Shown here piece by piece: positions 22,895 through 35,152 of a stretch of DNA of 64,000 nt (position 1 is its first letter; every line of letters begins with the position of its first letter). The notes under the pieces were generated by a model. It worked only from the letters and a program-made list of their open reading frames with translations. It did not search any database and was not told where the DNA came from. The DNA comes from Pristionchus mayeri (taxonomy: Eukaryota; Nematoda; Chromadorea; Rhabditida; Neodiplogasteridae). The position numbers were made by a program, and so were the translations under genes. The stretch covers positions 18,446,365 to 18,510,364 of the forward strand of contig BTRK01000006.1 of NCBI GenBank assembly GCA_036245805.1, read 5' to 3'.

Positions 22895-23030
22895 CTTCGA
22901 ATGAAATTGAGGAAAACTGAGGGGTTTATATTGGGGTTAATTGTGGGAAAATTGCTGCAAATTGCAACATATGAAAAGTATGTGAAAATCAAATTGCGCT
23001 TGCAAGTTTGCATTATTTTGCACAGTAACA
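22895..23030 (-). promoter_or_regulatory. octamer-like promoter of paralogue D
   Basis: Minus strand: GTGCAAAATAATGCAAACTTGC (octamer variant ATGCAAAC at 23006-23013), TTGCAGCAATTTTCCC, AATATAAACC, then CATTCGAAGATG. Diverged but collinear with A, B and C. Confidence 0.5.
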
Positions 23031-23558
23031 AAACGAATGTATTCACTTTTTTGTTTTGAAATCTACGGTGGACGATTCTTTATAAATACAGTTCAATATT
23101 TTCGCTAGCACACTATCCTCTCCTCAAAACCCAATAAAAAGATTTTTGTAAGACAATGTACATCTCGTTCCGGCTATATGAAGCAAACAAAAAGAGCAGC
23201 TCGGATGTTGTTGACTAACTCATCAAAGAAAGTCTCTTCAATGCTGGCTGGTTCATCTTTTGTTCATCTTCATCTAGTATAGAAGGACGCATTCAAGAAA
23301 TATCGATTTTCTTTGAATATTGAAAATTCCTCACCTTGTTCATTCCAATCATAGATAATACCAGAGTGACTTCCAGCCTTCTCGAAGAATCCATGCCATA
23401 GGGAATATGTCTTCTCCTGTGGTACCTCTAACAATATTGTAAGCATCCGATCTTAAACTCCGCCTTCATATGGGCGTGGCCTCAGACCCTCAATCTGGCC
23501 TTCATACCGTCCTCATTTGAGCATCTCCTTTGGTTGTCTTCTCTCCTTACATTCAATA

Positions 23559-26500
23559 ATGGAATCCAACCATGCCTCTCCCCAAGTCTTCAAGTTCGCC
23601 GGTTCGTATTTTAATTAGAGATTTTATATTGTATTTGAATGTACATTTTACCCGAAATATCTCATATCTCAAAGAGGAAACAATATATCGTAAACTATCA
23701 CTTCATTCCAGGTTACGAAGTGAAGATGGAGAGCAGGAATCTGGCCGACTTCATCGATATCCAGCACGATCTTCCTGGGGTTCGTCTATTAGCCATATGA
23801 CTCTCTTCATTCCGAATACTCTTATACCTGGCTAGAGGGAATTCAGAAAAGAACGAGAGTCCATCGTTGTCATTGTTGATCTTTGATCTCTTCAGGAATT
23901 AATTGAGTACAAGAAACTGCGTGAATTGGGACAGGATTTCGACACCGTACTACTAATTGGAGACAAACGGATTCCGAGCCACAAGGTACCTTACACGAAC
24001 TTGCGTCACATAGTTGACCTGAAGTCTAAATTGGTATTTTCACAAGTGGACTCTTCAATGCTCATGCTGTCAAATCAAAGGCAATTGGAAAATATCCGAC
24101 CAGTTCATACCAAAATGCCATTTATCAGGTTCTTCTCTCCGGTCGCATTCCCTTCTTCCGTGGTCTCTACGAGTCGAATATGACGGAATGCGCTTCTGGA
24201 GAGGTAAACATCGCTCTGAGACTCTCACTTTCCCGTGTTCTCTTTCTTCTTCTCACAAGTTAGAGTGTCTTACCACTCGAGAATGTTCACGCCCTATATC
24301 ACCATGGCTGCAATTCATATTACATCCAGTAGCTAATCGAAATGAAAGGGTAGCATACGGTATCAGCATGACCAGGTTTCCCTCAACGGCGACTTATCTT
24401 CGATGATCGCTATCATCGATTACGCCTACACGGGGGAATTGAAGATCTCATTGGACAACGTCGATGATCTCATGATCTCAGCCAACTATCTTGGAATTGT
24501 GAGTGAGGATACGGTAGTCATGAGTATGGTGGAGGGATGAGTAATATTTTTTATATTGTTTAAAAATAATCGATTACATCAAACTGAATGACATTTCTTT
24601 TTTCTAAAATGATTCAAAAAATGTGTCTCACTTTTCAGTTTACTAACGTTGTTCGGTTGTTTAGCAAATATAATCCGTATCGTCATGAGTAATCACAATC
24701 GTTGTTGAAGGAATCAGTGATGGATGCGTGCGCTCATTTCTATGGACTGAGACTGCGAGTGGAAACTGTCATGGCCTTTCTCGTTGAGTGCAGAGATATT
24801 GGATACACTAAGATTGACGATGTCGTGCTCAGATTAATCGATGTGAGTGGAGAAGGGAGGGTACGGTATACTACGGTGGGGTACGGTAGGGAACGATATG
24901 AGAGAAGTTACTAGATCTACTTGGAAGACAAATTGTAAACAATAATGGCTTGACTGTAGTCACAATGAGAAATGAAGGAAATCCAAAAGTTACATCCCGA
25001 ATTCTACTGCTCGGGAAAAAATTATTCTGATTCCGCATGGAGTGAAAGATTGATCGAATTTTCAGGATAACTTCGTTCCGATCTCTCAGACTCCCGAGTT
25101 CCTCCAACTGGATGTCGACCAGTTGGACGGACTCGTGCACAGAGACACTCTACACGTCCATGAGGAGAGACAGGTAGGTCAAGGGTACGGTAGAAAACGA
25201 AGCTGTAGGAATACGGTAGCAATCCAATCGATGGCAGGTCTTTGATGCGGTCACTCGATGGATCAACGAGAGCGAAGATAGAATCCAGCATGCTGCCAAG
25301 TGAATAATTTTTGTTCGATCCAAGATAATGTATTAGAGAATTGTGAGGAGGTGGAGAAACGGAACAATATGCCTTTATTTTCTTACTCTTTGCGTCGCGA
25401 GATATAGATTACAATATTAACTAATGATCGACATGTAAGATCATAGCCCACAGAAGTGTGATTTAGAAAAGTCAAGACAAAAATTTTCGGAAAGTGAATT
25501 TTATCGGAAGTAAATATTGTAATTCGCCTCATTTTAGAAGATTGATTATCCTTCACAATTCCGTCACTCCCCCCACCCTTGCAGATTGCTTCGTTCCATT
25601 CGCTGTCCTCTCATTCCCCTCTCCGTTCTCACTGAAGTCATCGAGAAGACCAAATGGGTGCAAGCCAATGAGGAGTGCCTCGCTCTCATGCAGGAAGCAA
25701 AGGTACGGTAGGGAACTGTGGGAGATTGGCTAGGGCAGATTACAGTAGGCGTTCAATTCGAAATACGATAGCAGTTGATCTTTCTGTGCAGGAGTCCCAC
25801 CTCGGCAAAGAAGTTGTTTCGTTCTCGAAGTACGGACGGAGATGCTATGAACTCATCTTCGCATTTGGTCAGTAAATGATGATCTTTTATCTTTGGTCGA
25901 TGAGCTGCATTTTAGATGCAATCTCAAAAAATATATACAGAACACATTAGACAACTGATCTTTGATTTCTTATAGGCCTTGCAACTGATTCGTCCACAGA
26001 ATATACAATGGCATTTTACGACCATGCCAAGGACAGCTGGACAAGTACGCTAGATTTACAAACATTATCTTTAAATATCGAAGATTTTATACATTTAATA
26101 CTTCACTTTACGTTTCAGAGTGTCAAAATCTGCCGAGCACGCGCAGTCGCAATGGAGTCGCAATCGTGGGTACTCAGGTGAGATTCTGACCCATGGCTAA
26201 ATCCGACAAAACTGCAGTAATCATAGGAGGCCCGAGAAATTTGATGAATATCACGGATATGGGTAACTGACAAAAATACAGTTAATGAGATTTGGTTCAC
26301 ATTTAGCTTTACTCCGTCCCATATCTGAAATATCAAACGCAAGTGAACCTATATAAAAACTCTAAGAATGAGGTAAAGTAATTTGTTGATGCTCAGATTT
26401 TCGCCATCGGGGGATACGATGGGATGAATCGTCTGAAGAGTGTCGACGTTTACGATGCAATGGCGGACAAGTGGGAGAAGGTACTGTGAGGGAGGGGATT

Positions 26501-29500
26501 CGGATTTAGAAAAAATTCATTGATCGATTTTTATTTTTGCAGACTGCTGATATGAATACTGAAAGATCTGCTATGGGAACCGGAGTGATCGATGGAAAGA
26601 TGTGAGTGAGATTATCGATTGGACTTGAGAAGGTAGATCATTGACTCAATATTACGGTATTTACTATCGATTGCAGTTATGCTGCCGGTGGATACAATGG
26701 ACAGGCGTTGAATTCAATGGAGATGCTCAATCCTGCCGATGCCGAACCAGGTAGGTATATTGTTGAGATTTTTTATACGTAACCCGGCTGATACATTGTG
26801 CTTATATTCTTATATAGATTGAAGCCATATGAAATAAGATCACGTTTCTCCAAATGAAATAAGTTGTATCAGTAGTAGTATTACAGGCAGTAGTTATTCC
26901 AGTAGTTATTCCATTTGTATTCGTGTTACAGCCTGGACACTGATGGCTGCAATGACTCATCATCGATGCGCTCCAGCCTCGTGTCTTTTAAACGGAAAAC
27001 TCTACGGTACAGTTGACTACGGTAACCGTGATTATTGATTTTCTTGTAGTGATCGGAGGTCACGATAGGCAGCAGGCCTTGAACAGCGGCGAGTGCTACG
27101 ATCCAGCAACGAACTCGTAAGATATTTGATTACGGTAGCAGTGGCAATTGATTAATTATTATGTATTTCAGACGGTCGATGATTGCGGATATGAATTTCA
27201 AAAGAAGCAGATTGCGTAGTGATGACGCATTCGAATTTCACTTTTTCAAACAGGCGTTATTCTTACGCAGATTTTTTCTAGCTTGCCAAACTTTCTGTCG
27301 TTGGAGATAGGACCGAGGCCTATCCAGAATAAAAAAATGAAGTTGCTGCTCGGTCGCACATTGGTTGCAGCCTTGCTGCAAAATCGAAGTCGGAAATTCA
27401 GATTTCGGCTTCTAGAGGACCTAGAGACTCGTTCAAGGCATCAAAATCATCGTCGGCATGAGTGCAGATGATCCTGAGAATATGAAAATAATATCTTGAA
27501 ATTTGCCCTCAGGGCATGAAAAAATCTCTTTTTCACATGACCACTATTTGGAGATTCATAACTATGTAGGAACTGTATATAAAAATCTAGTTTTTGCTTA
27601 ATCATGTTCACAATAATGTAGATATACGATTCCCAACTTTTTGCAGGGTTTGGATATCTTTCCTGTCCACGGCGATCGTGTTTCGGAGGTGCACCGTGGT
27701 CCTGATTGCAGGACCCTTCGAAAACATGTTTGAGAAAAAGTTGTGGAAAACTTTTGTTATTATGTGTACATGTTCAACATGTTATGAATAACTGAATCCC
27801 AACTTTTTGAAATGTTCCAATAACTTTGGGCACAGTTGGAGGGAGGGTGCAGACGAAAATAGCCGGTCCGGGATTCGAAAGTGCCTCCGAAACACGATCG
27901 CCGTGGACAGGAATGATATCTAAACCCTGTAAAAAGTTGGGAATCATATAAATACATTATTGTGAACATGATTAAGCAAAAACTAGATTTTTATATACAG
28001 TTCCTACATAGTTATGAATCGCCAAAAAGTGGTCATGTGAAAAAGAGATTTTTTCATGCCCTGAGGGCAAATTTCAAGATATTATTTTCATATTTTCAGG
28101 ATCATCTGCACTCATGCCGATGATCATGTTGATGCCTTGAACGAGTCTCTAGGTCCTCTAGAAGCCGAAATCTGAATTTCCGACTTCGATTTTGCAGCAA
28201 GGCTGCAGCCAATGTGCGACCGAGCAGCAACTTCATTTTTTTATTCTTGATAGGCCTCGGTCCTATCTCCAACGACAGAAAGTTTGGCAAGCTAGAAAAA
28301 TCTGTGTAAGAATAACGCCTGTTTGAAAAAGTGAAATTCGAATGCGTCATCACTACGCAATCAGTTATGAAGCACGTGATGACGCAATATGTGCATCGTA
28401 TTCCTCAATCGATTTGGCGTATAGTACCACAACATCCAAATTGCTAAATAGATCAGCGAAAAACTTATAGCAAAATAACAAATCGTTTCAATTATTGGCG
28501 CTACTGTATATCAATGATTTATTATCCTAAGTGGAGGATAATGAATGAATGATAGACGATAGATCGGAGTATGTTGCAGATTTGACGGTTCTTCGTTCCT
28601 GAGAGAAGCTGAGCGATACGACCCGATGACGAACACGTGGACTTCTATTATGCAGACAAATGAGAGAAGGTTGGGTTGCACAGGGTTGTGGAGGGTTGCG
28701 ACTAGGGCGGCAAGAACGGATCACGGGTTGACCTTTTGACCCTCTAAAACGGGTCAGATACGGGTCGGCCAGACCCGTCGGATACGGGTCAGACACGGGT
28801 CAAGGGTGAGAGCGAGAAAGGAAGAGGAAGAGCGAGAGATCATGTTGAACGGAGAGAGCGCAGTTAGACGAGTCTCTCGGCGCTCTCTCCCTTTATCGCA
28901 CTCTCTCGATCTTGCTCTTCCTTTCGAGAGGGAGTCAGAGCCGCTTCTAACCCAAAAATAACGGGTCAGAAACGGGTCAGGGTCATAAAATCGGGTGACC
29001 CGGCGGAATGGTGAATAGCGCGGGTCAACCGTGACCCGTTCTTGCCGCCCTAGTTGCGACTGTGGGATGAAAATATCTGCTTTTTACGAAACGTTTCAAG
29101 GAGATGATTCTTTGGAAGATCTCTTCTAGTTTGCTTCTAGTGCAGTTTGAAAAGAGGCCAAACCCATATTTGAAAAATATATTAAGTTCCACGGAAAGGA
29201 AATATTATTTGAATTCGCGGGTAGTCCCTGAATTACAGTCCCGAGAGCGCCAATTCAAATTTTCTTACTGTATGATTCAGTAAATCGACTAGGTAATCGA
29301 TATACAGTATTATTTTGTACTATCGTAGTTCAGGGACTACCCGCGAATTCAAAAAAAATTCCTTTCCGAGGAACTTTAATTGATCTATTCCAGAAGTCGG
29401 TCGGCAGTTGCAGTTGCCTCTGGCAAGTTGTTCGTCTTTGGAGGATTCTCTGGTTTCGATAAATTGTCGAGTGTCGAGATGTACCAACCTGGGACGAACA

Positions 29501-29667
29501 CTTTGGTGCCGAGGAACGACATGAGGTCAGTGAAAAGTCACTGTAAAAGTTACTGTATAAAAAGAGTGGATAGAGTCATCACTAAGTAATATTAAATTTC
29601 TAGCTACCACAAGGGCGGAATCACCTTGGGCACAGGATGCCTGCCAGCTTCTCCTTGTTCAATCTAG
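23559..29667 (+). CDS. BTB-BACK-Kelch (KLHL-type) protein gene, interrupted
   Basis: About 18 short exons. BTB: GQDFDTVLLIGDKRIPSHK (about 23930-23985), VLLSGRIPFFRGLYESNM, then YAYTGELKISLDNVDDLM. BACK: SVMDACAHFYGLRLRVETVM to VFDAVTRWINESEDR. Kelch repeats: IFAIGGYDGMNRLKSVDVYD (from 26398), YAAGGYNGQALNSMEMLNP, VIGGHDRQQALNSGECYDP, FDGSSFLREAERYDPMTNTW (from about 28580), LFVFGGFSGFDKLSSVEMYQ (from about 29420); stop at 29665-29667. Such proteins usually act as substrate adaptors of Cullin-3 ubiquitin ligases. A 1.15-kb palindrome (27211-28360) enters directly after DMNFKRS and brings stops. The next blade reads GVCCRFDG where a GG-glycine pair is expected. The full protein is therefore probably not made; a truncated BTB-BACK-partial-Kelch form is possible. 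Confidence 0.85.
27211..28360. mobile_element. 1.15-kb palindromic element in the Kelch gene
   Basis: Arms start ATTGCGTAGTGATGACGCA and end in its complement, matching over about 0.4-0.55 kb each and meeting near 27790. CAG precedes and follows (27208-27210, 28361-28363), a possible 3-bp duplication. The two mirror-image 62/83-residue frames inside are arm copies and not genes. Confidence 0.8.
28703..29052. mobile_element. hAT-like MITE, 350 bp, in Kelch intron
   Basis: Termini TAGGGCGGCAAGAACGG and its complement, flanked by a perfect 8-bp duplication GTTGCGAC (28695-28702 and 29053-29060), the hAT signature. The interior repeats CGGGTCAG/ACGGGTC and has GA-rich/CT-rich mirrored stretches. 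No coding sequence. Confidence 0.85.
29185..29375. mobile_element. Harbinger-like MITE, 191 bp, in Kelch intron
   Basis: About 50-bp inverted ends (AGTTCCACGGAAAGGAA on the left, and a core GAATTCGCGGGTAGTCCCTG) flanked by TTA at 29182-29184 and 29376-29378. A TWA 3-bp duplication is typical of PIF/Harbinger. Confidence 0.7.
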
Positions 29668-31090
29668 CTTCGAAGGAAGCAATCAACAGTAGAAGCAAAG
29701 CAAAGAATAACGGTTAAATTGAGAGATTCTTTTTACGAACGCGAAGATAAACGATTATGCATGTTTTCATCCGTTTCCATATCCTCCAGTGACTTCTTCA
29801 TCTTGCCATCAAGTAAACTCTTTTAAAATGATTCATTGTTTGAAATGCTCGTCCCGTGTCAAGTGTTTTTTGTTATGTTTGAAAGATAAAGTGCAGAATT
29901 GGGAGGCACTCTTCATACTCTTCTCTATCTAGAGCAATCTATTAATACATGTTAGTAAAATAAATACATGTTAGAAATTCAAGTTGATTTGTTCCTAATA
30001 ATTATTGCTCGCTGAGCGATTTTTCTTTGGGATCGTTTCTTTGGTGACACTTGTCATGCAGGAATTATTATGTTTGCTAAATTCTATAATTTATATACAG
30101 TCACAAACAAAACTCTAAAAATGAAACTCAAATATAGTTTTCAAATTACAAGTGATTGATTCGTGATTCGGAAACTGTGCAGTTTCCAATTTGAGCTCCA
30201 AAACTTTGAAGATTCGATCTCAATAGTTGTAGATGCAATTTCTTTCCGGTATGATGAACTATCTGAGATAATGTATAATTTTAATTGTAATTAAAATCTT
30301 TTTAGACATATATGTAGAGACCACAAGGTGGTTGGCCGAAATCGTTACACAGTCCTAATTGTGTGGTTAATGTGTGCTTAAGGGGCTATTTAAGACCATG
30401 CATTTTGAATTAGGTTGATATCTAATGTTTGAGCCAAGATATGGCGCAAAATGTGGGAGAATTGAGCATAACGTGAAAGGCCCAAAAAGCGAGACGATAG
30501 AAAGGGGGCGGAGCCTATTTCTCCATTTTCTTTTCAATTCTCGAAACGATCGGGTAGGGCTTTGCCGAACCCTACAGGGGAAGAAACCGAGCTTTCACGC
30601 AGGCGGGGCGCTCTCTAGTCACGCCGGGTGAGAGACTGGTGGAGGGAGGGGAGGGAGAGGGAGGAGAGGATGCGGAGGGGGTCACGAGTCATGCGACTTT
30701 CGAAATCGAAGAGACACATGATGAGTTCGCAACCAAATCATTCGTTCAAAAGTGCATTTGGAAGCTTTTTCCATCCTCTTTCGAATGAACCTCCGGGACC
30801 CTGAAAAATCCTTTTCTGAGTAGGTCAGCATACGAGTTTTATAGTTTTCTAACAAGCAAAGTAACAAGTAAGCAAAGTCGCTCTATAAAACTTGTATGCT
30901 GACCTACTTAGAGAAGGATTTTCCAGGGTCCCGGAGGCTCATTCGAAAGAGGATGAAAAGAGCTTCCAAATTCATTTTGAGCTAGTGATTTGGCTTCGAA
31001 TGAAGCCTGTGTCCCCCAGATCTCGCTTTCGCGGGGAAGTGTCAGAGCAAAGTGGGCGGAGCTTGCGCTGTCTACATATATGTATTTCAC
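29668..31090. other. intergenic with palindromic element at about 30690-31030
   Basis: 29668-30680 shows no gene, only AT-rich sequence and a GGGCGGAGC-containing segment. At about 30690-31030 two arms of about 150 bp (shared blocks GGGACCCTG, TTCGAATGA and GAGTAGGTCAGCATAC and their complements) form a palindrome, related in its centre to the one at 47.44-47.73 kb. Confidence 0.55.
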
Positions 31091-31816
31091 CTGTAATATT
31101 TTCTCCAAATCATCAATAGAATCCCCCGAACTCCTTATTGAATTCCAGTATCTCGCATTTGCGAGTCAATATATTCCGAATGATTGGGGAAATGATTGTA
31201 TGTTCCGCATCACTGGAGAAGCGGCCGTAAATAAAGATTGACTTAACCAAGTCTGCGGGTTCCAGCAGAAATTTTACAGAATCTGAAATATAAATAATAC
31301 CAAATTTTGCTTACGTTCTCCAAACAAATACCTTCTGTAAGTAGATTAGTGGTATAATCGACATATTCGACTTGCTGAGGTCGAATTTGTTTGATTAATT
31401 GGGGAAAAGCAGAGCTAAAGGGAGAAAATATTTACGTCCTATTAATTGATCGAACTCACAATTCCTTTGTGGACGATCTGTCCGAACCGATGAACATCTT
31501 GCGTACTGTTTTGTTCTTGAGAAAGTTCGAAATAATGCGAACAACTTCCGATTCAGAAAAGGAAATGGTTAAATCTGAAACCTGCATTCGTCGTGTGAGA
31601 GGCTTTAGATGTTCCATGAATACTTTCAGTTCCTCCGACTCCATCGACATTGTAAGGGACTGAGTGATTGGATATCAGGCTCATAATTACATTTTTTTCT
31701 TACATTATCAAACACAATTTGTTCATTATTAACAATAACTCTTCGGTTGATTTTAAGCTTGCTCAGAAGGGATCGCATACAATTTCTCCAGTAGAAGCAC
31801 TCAATATAGTTGCAGA

Positions 31817-32125
31817 ATAGACTTTGAATGGTGAAGAAACTTGTTATAACATTTTGCTCATAACTAGTTACGAAAACTCATTCGTAACACATCACGAACG
31901 AAGTGAGCGGTTACGAGAGTTGTTGCGCAAAATTAATCAAATGTTTCACTGCAAAAAGACCTCAAATGCGTCAAAAATGACGTTCAATTTCGTAACTAGT
32001 TACGAGATTAATAAATAACTAGTTATGGCGCCGCTTCAATAACTGTTGAAAATTAAAATGAGTTGTCAGAAAATTCCATCATAACAGGTCATTTCGTTAT
32101 TAAATGGTTACATTTCAAAGTCTAT
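31817..32125. mobile_element. 309-bp palindromic MITE inside an exon of G
   Basis: Ends ATAGACTTTGAA and its complement, with internal inverted CATAACTAGTTACGAAA blocks. Flanked by TGCAGA on both sides (31811-31816, 32126-32131). Removing it restores the exon reading frame, so the boundary call is supported by coding context. Confidence 0.75.
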
Positions 32126-32406
32126 TGCAGAAGCTAGGCTTCCAACTTACTAGTCCTTCTTCTGTCTAAAAACTTAAATTTATCAAATATATCGTTGGTT
32201 AAGATATTTACTTTTTAGACGTTGCTACTTGTGCTAATAGGCAGTAAATATGTCAACCAAAATTTTTTGGATAACTCTAATAAAAACTTTGCAAAACGCA
32301 CCCTGCAAACTTTCAAATGCACATCACTTTTGCGGTATCTGACGTAATTAAAATCGACGTTCTCTTTCAGCGATTTAGAAACATTGAATCAAATATCGTG
32401 ATAGTA

Positions 32407-33647
32407 TTGGGGTGTCCGGAAAGTTCGTATAATTTTTTGTTTTTATTTTTTATTCAATGCTTTACAATTCTCAGTGACCAATGTATGCCCCCTTCTTTCT
32501 CACTACCTCCCTCCAGCGATTGGGCAGGGTCTCGATTCCTCTCTTCCAGAATGCGGGTTTCTTCGAGACCGCGCAGTTCACGAAAACCCTCACAATTTCA
32601 TCTCGATTCTTGAACTTCTTTCCTTTGCAGAAGTCAGAGAGAGAGCGGAAGCAATGGTAGTCGCATGGGGAGAGATCCGGGGAATACGGTAAATGGGGAA
32701 TCCTCTCGATCTTCAGCTCGTCCATTTTCTTCTGGGTCATCTTCGCTCGATGTGGGCGAGCATTGTCCATCAGAAGAAGAATTTTGCCCTGGTTCAGGAG
32801 TCTGGGAGGGACTCTGATCGCGACATCTTCCAGTTGTTCAGAGAAGAGGTCGGCAGTGATGCTGGAGCCAGGGGTGAGGATCTCCCAGTAGATGGGACCG
32901 AGCACTGAGAAGAAGAAGCAGAGGAATTCCTTCTTTCCGTGCTCTTCCTTCTTCGGGACGGGCGTGGGCTTCTCATCTGCATCCACCCATTGCAGTCTCC
33001 TCGAAGTGTTATCGTACGTGATCACTTCTCATCTGTAGCGATGATGGAATTGACCCATCGAAGATTGGATCTACGATGGAGTAATTCCCGACAGACTTGA
33101 ACACGATTTTTCAGCTGTTCGGGGGAGAGGTCATGGGGAATCAGTTGTGGGAGTTTCGGCTTCTTCCCAGATCGATGGAGGATATCGGACACCGTTGATC
33201 TGGGAGTACCAGTATCCTTCTTCAACTCACGCACACTGGCCATGGGCTTGCGCTTCAGTGTGCGGAGAACGAGAGGCTGATCGAGGGAGGGAGGGCGTCC
33301 AGAGCGGGGTTGATCATCGAGACCAAACTCCCCTTTCTTGAAGCGGGAGAACCACTTATAGCAGAAGGGTATGGAGGGGGCGTCAGCTCCTTCCGACTGG
33401 GCCAGGGCAGAGCGGGCCTCCTTCACGGATCGGCCAAGACGGTAGTAATGAAGTAAAACTGCTCGGAGGTAGAGATGGGAGTCCATCACAAGAATCAATG
33501 TAGCAACTAGGAGACTGATTAAATCCTCTCACTACTCAACGTCAGAATGATGCAATACATTGTTGACAAACAGATTGCGCAATCACTGCATTTGATCGCG
33601 AACTGACTTTTTTCCGAAGCATTATACGAACTTTCCGGACACCCCAA
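32407..33647 (-). mobile_element. mariner element copy 1 (1241 bp), transposase frameshifted
   Basis: TA-flanked (32405-32406, 33648-33649) with termini TTGGGGTGTCCGGAAAGTTC and its complement. The minus-strand transposase is split into 33022-33498 (N-terminal helix-turn-helix part, ending IATDEK) and 32471-33025 (rest, with LLMDNARPHRAK and YSPDLSPCDYH). Compared with copy 2 at 59.8 kb one C is missing near 33025, which alone causes the break. Sits in intron 1 of gene G. Confidence 0.95.
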
Positions 33648-33754
33648 TATTTCAAAAAAATGCTCACCTCACGTAATTTTGAATACGATTTGAATGAGTA
33701 GTGATGAATTTGAAGAAGTGCTTTCTCTGCGAGATTCAAGAAATGGAGATGCAT

Positions 33755-35152
33755 GACTGAATGAAGAAAGGGGAATATAATATGATATAAAACACGTTAA
33801 AGAGCCAATTTATTAGAAAAGAAGTGCATAACCCGTCAAGAGAGAAGGGATAACAAAGACCAATTACTACTGTACCAATTACTACTTTATTGTTCCGTCT
33901 GTTCAAACTACGGTAGGTTTGGGCTTTTTTCCACGCTATTTTCATTTGCGTGAAAACGCTTATTTTCCGGTGGTTCTTAGTTTGAATCATTAATAGGCAT
34001 ATTACCATTAATTACTTTATTCTTTTTATCAATAATTAATAACTAATTAGCTTGAAGAATGGGCTTGAAGATAGGGACAATCATCTGCAAATTAAAAAGC
34101 TTAAAACCGGGAAAAGGTTGTGCACGGAGCGATGTTTCCCAAGCACCGCGAATTTAAATCTATGAAGAAATCTTTTTAAAAAATCAGTTACCGAATTCTA
34201 GGGGATGCCGTTCTCCAATTTTTACAGCGAATAAAGAGTTATTCATGAGAAAAATATATTTAAAAAATAGGAAAAAAATATGTCAGCGAAAAAATTCTGT
34301 AGGCACTTGTATTTCGCCACATTCAGTTTAAATTAGCTAGAAATCGTTTCAGGGGGTGCCGCCCTCCAAATCTGAGTTGGAATACTCTACGTACAAGATT
34401 AGTTTATTCAACAAAAAATTAGCAAAATTTATGTCAGCGAAACATTGCAATACAAGCTTGAACTTTTAGAAGATGATGGACGCCGCAGCTAATATTTAAG
34501 CGATATTTATGTTTTCTTTCATTTTATACGATTGAATATCACCCGATTGAACATACTATGTATTCAAAAGGTATATTAATAATTTACTTAAATTTAGCAC
34601 ACAGAGATGCACGAAGCTACAGTATACCATTATCAATCGAGCTCAATGATTAGAAGCACATACGTCCCAGAATATAAAACATGATCAATTATTTACCAAA
34701 TTTAACAGTTCTATGTAATGCAATAAAAGAAAACATGATATATTCAATGTGAAATTTCGAAATATTGTCCCGCTGAACTGACATGACCCAGCAAACCTCT
34801 GGAGAGCTTGCACTACACCACGATGGGCGGAGCTTAGAGAAATAGGCGCATACTCATTGAAAATGAAATATATTATAATTCTAGTGACGCTATTCTCTTT
34901 CCGCACCATCGATAACCCCGTCCCATATAATAAAAGAATTTTAGAAAAATTTTGAAATTTTGAGTGGATGACCCTAGTTCTAATTTGAAATACCCCCGTT
35001 TCGTTATGTACTTTTTGCCTATTTTTTTAATTGTGTGAGCATTGGATACTGTAGTCTGCACTCTTAAATGGGCGCGGTTGCCAATTGAGGACGCTGATAT
35101 TCGAAACTATCAATTCGTGATCTCAGTAATTAAGTGTTTCTCTCCAGGAGGA
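33755..35152. other. divergent intergenic region between G and E
   Basis: No gene seen. A diverged direct duplication (period about 154 bp) gives paired GGGGRTGCCGYYCTCC blocks at about 34200 and 34353 and ATGTCAGCGAAA at 34278 and 34433. The last about 160 bp resemble the region upstream of paralogue F: TGTGTGAGC.TTGGATACTG, ..GCGCGGTTG, ATATTCGAAACTATC, then CAG or TAG plus GAGGAATG. Confidence 0.5.

Larger units (their letters stand above)
31091..33754 (-). pseudogene. F-box-like family paralogue G, decayed
   Basis: Minus strand. Exon 1 (33668-33754): LNLAEKALLQIHHYSFKSYS, F-box-like. Intron 1 holds a mariner. An exon with SWKPSFCNYIECFYWRN and SLLSKLKINRRVIVNNEQ (32165 to 31706) is split by a 309-bp palindromic insertion. 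Then MSMESEELKVFMEHLKPL and VVRIISNFLKNKTVRKMF (about 31470-31665). Last recognised exon (from 31281): SVKFLLEPADLVKSIFIYG, IIRNILTRKCEILEF, then a frame change at a GGGGG run before SIDDLEKILQ. Each block aligns with E and F. Insertion in an exon plus the frameshift make it a pseudogene. The final exon found in E and F is not visible. Confidence 0.65.

Noticed and set aside
27283..28353. Mirror frames with KLLLGRTL in the Kelch palindrome
   Set aside because: Arm duplicates of non-coding sequence; frames differ between arms by simple substitutions without coding bias.
30420..31060. GGGCGGAGC copies as a TIR pair
   Set aside because: The two copies are in the same orientation, so they cannot be inverted termini; the motif also recurs at about 21045, 21347, 34826 and 47970 without other similarity.
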